A DNA stretch of 64,000 nt, from positions 62,001 through 126,000 of the forward strand of contig JAGBRL010000011.1 in assembly GCA_017632345.1 (NCBI GenBank), read 5' to 3'. Under the pieces are notes generated by a model, which had not been told where the DNA came from, did not search any database, and was given only the letters and a program-made list of their open reading frames with translations. This document shows positions 62,356-64,000 of this stretch, one piece after another (the first letter of the stretch is position 1; each line of letters starts with the position of its first letter). Origin of the DNA: Paludibacteraceae bacterium (GTDB lineage: Bacteria; Bacteroidota; Bacteroidia; Bacteroidales; Paludibacteraceae). Position numbers and translations under genes: made by a program.

Positions 62356-63423
62356 TTACTTGAAACTCAACGTTGCAGTTGACGAATTAATGTTCAGGCT
62401 TACAGACCGACCCAAATACAAAGGCAAATTAGGAGACCCGTGTCCTGCATCAACACCGTACATAACCGGAATCCCTAAATCACCAACCTTCTCTTTAATA
62501 ATCTCTTCCACACTCTTGTCGCTTCCCTGCGTCATCTTTGTAAACTGCCCGACAACAATTCCTTTTACAGAATCCAGTTTGCCGCTCAGCTTCAAATTTG
62601 TCAGCATGCGGTCCAGACTATAATTATATTCGCCAGTATCTTCTATAAACAAAATTGCGTCTTTGGTGTTCAAGTCAAAAAGCGTTCCGCCAAGACTATA
62701 TATAATCGCAAGATTTCCGCCAACCAGACGCCCCTCTGCCGAACCTTCGATGCAATTGCTGTTTGTCGGAATAGAGACTTCGCTCCATTCTCCGAACAGA
62801 GCCTTTTTTAGCGCGTCGCTGCTTGTGGCGTTAGATGACAGGTCAACCGCCATCGCTCCGTGTATAGACTCTATTCCCATATTGTTCAAGGCCGTATGCA
62901 AAACCGTGACATCACTATAGCCTACAAACCATTTAGGGCTGTCTTCAAGAGGCCTGATGTCAACCTTATCCATAATTTGTGCGCAGCCATATCCGCCCCT
63001 TGCCGCAATTATCGCCTTAACGCTCTTGTTATCAATGATTTTTTGCAATCCTTCTATACGTTCACCCATAGACCCCGCATAACGTCCGTCCACGGCATAA
63101 AGATTCTCCGCTTCAATAACATGAAGTCCCCAACTTTTCAGCACCTCAATTCCGCTCTTCACCTTGCTTTCTGTAACAGCATTAGAGGTCGCAACAACAG
63201 CCACAGTGTCGCCAGCCTTCAAAAACGCAGGCCTAAGATCTTTTGTGACAGGCTGTTGCTGAGAGAGAACTGTGCTGTAATACTCTCTGTTATACACATA
63301 TTCGTTTGTGATGTACTCATTCGTGATGTACTCGTTTGTGATATATTCGTCTTCGCACGAACTAACGGCGAGTAGTGAAAATACACAAATACCTGAAATC
63401 GATAATTTAGATAATAAATTCAT
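62356..63423 (-). CDS. S66 family LD-carboxypeptidase lipoprotein
   Basis: 355 residues. Lipobox LLAVSSC, then a linker made of three EYITN repeats and a degenerate fourth (EYVYN). The S66 catalytic domain (~60-355) has ARGGYGCAQIMDKVD, the nucleophile Ser in GYSDVTVLH, Glu in FIEDTGEYNYSLDRM and His in GVDAGHGSPNLPL. LD-carboxypeptidases remove the terminal D-Ala from tetrapeptides in peptidoglycan recycling and are usually cytoplasmic; lipid anchoring suggests an envelope version acting on muropeptides outside the inner membrane. Divergent from the DUF2723 gene. Confidence 0.9.
   Translation of the reverse strand: MNLLSKLSISGICVFSLLAVSSCEDEYITNEYITNEYITNEYVYNREYYSTVLSQQQPVTKDLRPAFLKAGDTVAVVATSNAVTESKVKSGIEVLKSWGLHVIEAENLYAVDGRYAGSMGERIEGLQKIIDNKSVKAIIAARGGYGCAQIMDKVDIRPLEDSPKWFVGYSDVTVLHTALNNMGIESIHGAMAVDLSSNATSSDALKKALFGEWSEVSIPTNSNCIEGSAEGRLVGGNLAIIYSLGGTLFDLNTKDAILFIEDTGEYNYSLDRMLTNLKLSGKLDSVKGIVVGQFTKMTQGSDKSVEEIIKEKVGDLGIPVMYGVDAGHGSPNLPLYLGRSVSLNINSSTATLSFK
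63289..63348 (-). repeat. 15-bp tandem repeat in S66 lipoprotein gene
   Basis: Three near-identical 15-nt units (63304-63348) encode EYITN three times; a degenerate fourth unit (63289-63303) encodes EYVYN. Gains or losses of units would keep the frame. Confidence 0.85.
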
Positions 63424-63557
63424 TGTTTTACTTTTATGGTTTAATTACGACAAATATAAACCAACTTCCATAAATTATGAAGAAAATAGCAAAAAATATG
63501 CATCGTTATTAAACTAACCTGAGCCGAATGAAACCGCACAAAAAAATGCACGAACCT

Positions 63558-63589
63558 TTTGTTCTAGATTCTTTTTTTATTTATCTTTG
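63558..63589 (+). promoter_or_regulatory. Complete promoter for the DUF2723 gene
   Basis: TTTG at 63558-63561 and TATCTTTG at 63582-63589 are separated by 20 bp. Confidence 0.75.
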
Positions 63590-63640
63590 CGACTTGTGTG
63601 AATAGAATTTTAATTTTAAACGGAAAAACAGGTATTTTTA

Positions 63641-64000
63641 ATGAAATCGTTCAAGCTGTTTAACAATATTTGCGGTTGGATTGCATTTGCAATTGCTACG
63701 GTTGTCTATCTGATGACGGTTGAGCCAACTGCAAGTTTTTGGGACTGTGGAGAATTTATAGCCACTGCAGACAAATTGGAAGTAGGGCATCCGCCCGGAG
63801 CACCGTTCTTTATGTTAGTCGGACGCTTATTTACGTTGATGGCGGCAGACCAGTCGCAGGTGGCACTGATGATGAACTCGTTTTCTGCAATTTGCAGCTC
63901 ATTGTGCATCATGTTCCTGTTCTGGACGATTACAAACCTTGCCCGCAAGATACTTGTAGGTCACTCTTTTGACTTGAATTTAGGACAGACGATTGGAGTG
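63641..64000 (+). CDS. DUF2723 membrane protein, N-terminal part (leaves right edge)
   Basis: 120 codons visible from the ATG at 63641. A first helix (~10-26, GWIAFAIATVVYLMTVEP) is followed by SFWDCGEFIATADKLEVGHPPGAPFFML, the acidic loop typical of the DUF2723 family, and two further helices. DUF2723 proteins resemble GT-C glycosyltransferases with a catalytic Asp/Glu in this first periplasmic loop (here DCGEF). In Bacteroidetes they are proposed to be linked to surface glycosylation or lipid modification. The full protein is usually about 1000 residues; the rest is outside the window. Confidence 0.9.
   Translation, partial: MKSFKLFNNICGWIAFAIATVVYLMTVEPTASFWDCGEFIATADKLEVGHPPGAPFFMLVGRLFTLMAADQSQVALMMNSFSAICSSLCIMFLFWTITNLARKILVGHSFDLNLGQTIGV

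Noticed and set aside
63289-63348. Short repeats as a possible CRISPR
   Set aside because: Contiguous 15-bp in-frame coding repeats without spacers.

Overview
The window is about 64 kb of roughly 40% G+C DNA from a member of the Bacteroidetes, most probably an uncultured, plant-fibre-degrading Bacteroidales. Three kinds of evidence point there. Type IX secretion (T9SS) proteins are present: PorP/SprF barrels and type A and type B C-terminal sorting domains. Several proteins belong to families typical of the phylum (DUF4292, DUF2723, DUF5715, DUF4268, DUF4348-like). Many genes and both tRNAs are preceded by the Bacteroidetes promoter, a -7 TAnnTTTG with a TTTG/TTG box 19-21 bp upstream. Family or genus cannot be settled from the sequence alone. 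An expansin, a GH9 cellulase and T9SS together suggest a gut or rumen-like lignocellulose habitat; that is inference.

Layout. 1-5.5 kb: the 5' part of an alpha-2-macroglobulin gene (leaves the left edge), then a GT2 glycosyltransferase and a VanZ protein, all on the minus strand. 5.8-11.2 kb: Na/phosphate cotransporter, a small basic protein, an SpmA-SpmB fusion, YbeY and a degenerate TlpA-like protein. 11.2-21.6 kb: a surface-protein region with two divergent clusters, each containing T9SS type B substrates and a PorP/SprF protein. The plus-strand cluster adds a lipoprotein with three beta-prism-type motifs, two FKBP-type lipoproteins and an OmpA-family protein. 21.8-23.5 kb: GH9 endoglucanase. 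23.6-33.6 kb: minus-strand CNNM/CBS protein, Cof-type HAD phosphatase, FtsH, RsfS, an argH interrupted by one in-frame TAG, a candidate small RNA and a UvrD/AddA-type helicase-nuclease. 33.8-39.4 kb: RibF, an expansin with a T9SS sorting domain, a CPA2 antiporter and MurI. 39.5-44.9 kb: a long-hairpin non-coding RNA, lipoproteins, CvpA, tRNA-Lys, tRNA-Leu and poorly characterised exported proteins. 45.2-50.2 kb: rimP-nusA-infB with structured leaders. 50.3-55.3 kb: RecO, a DUF5715 lipoprotein, a hotdog thioesterase, a DUF4268 protein, a Cys-rich small protein and a signal-less DPP-IV-type peptidase. 55.5-62.0 kb: Dut, TPR protein, DUF4292 lipoprotein, EnvC-like protein, Wzz-like protein and a Gfo/Idh/MocA oxidoreductase. 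62-64 kb: a BspA-type leucine-rich-repeat pseudogene, an S66 carboxypeptidase lipoprotein and the start of a DUF2723 membrane protein.

How the genes work together. The 11-21.6 kb clusters look like T9SS cargo with dedicated outer-membrane partners: type B domain proteins sit beside PorP/SprF barrels, with an OmpA-family anchor and a chaperone-like FKBP lipoprotein in the same run. GH9 and the expansin are the plant-cell-wall arm; only the expansin carries a T9SS signal. rimP-nusA-infB, rsfS, ybeY and the two tRNAs are ribosome and transcription housekeeping. The most unusual items are the RNA-level features (a 120-nt imperfect hairpin RNA with its own promoter and terminator, a second small transcript, and leader structures before rimP and infB), the poly-G tract in the beta-prism lipoprotein gene, the amber-interrupted argH, the T9SS-tagged expansin and a dispersed intergenic palindromic repeat family. 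No CRISPR array, prophage or insertion sequence was found.
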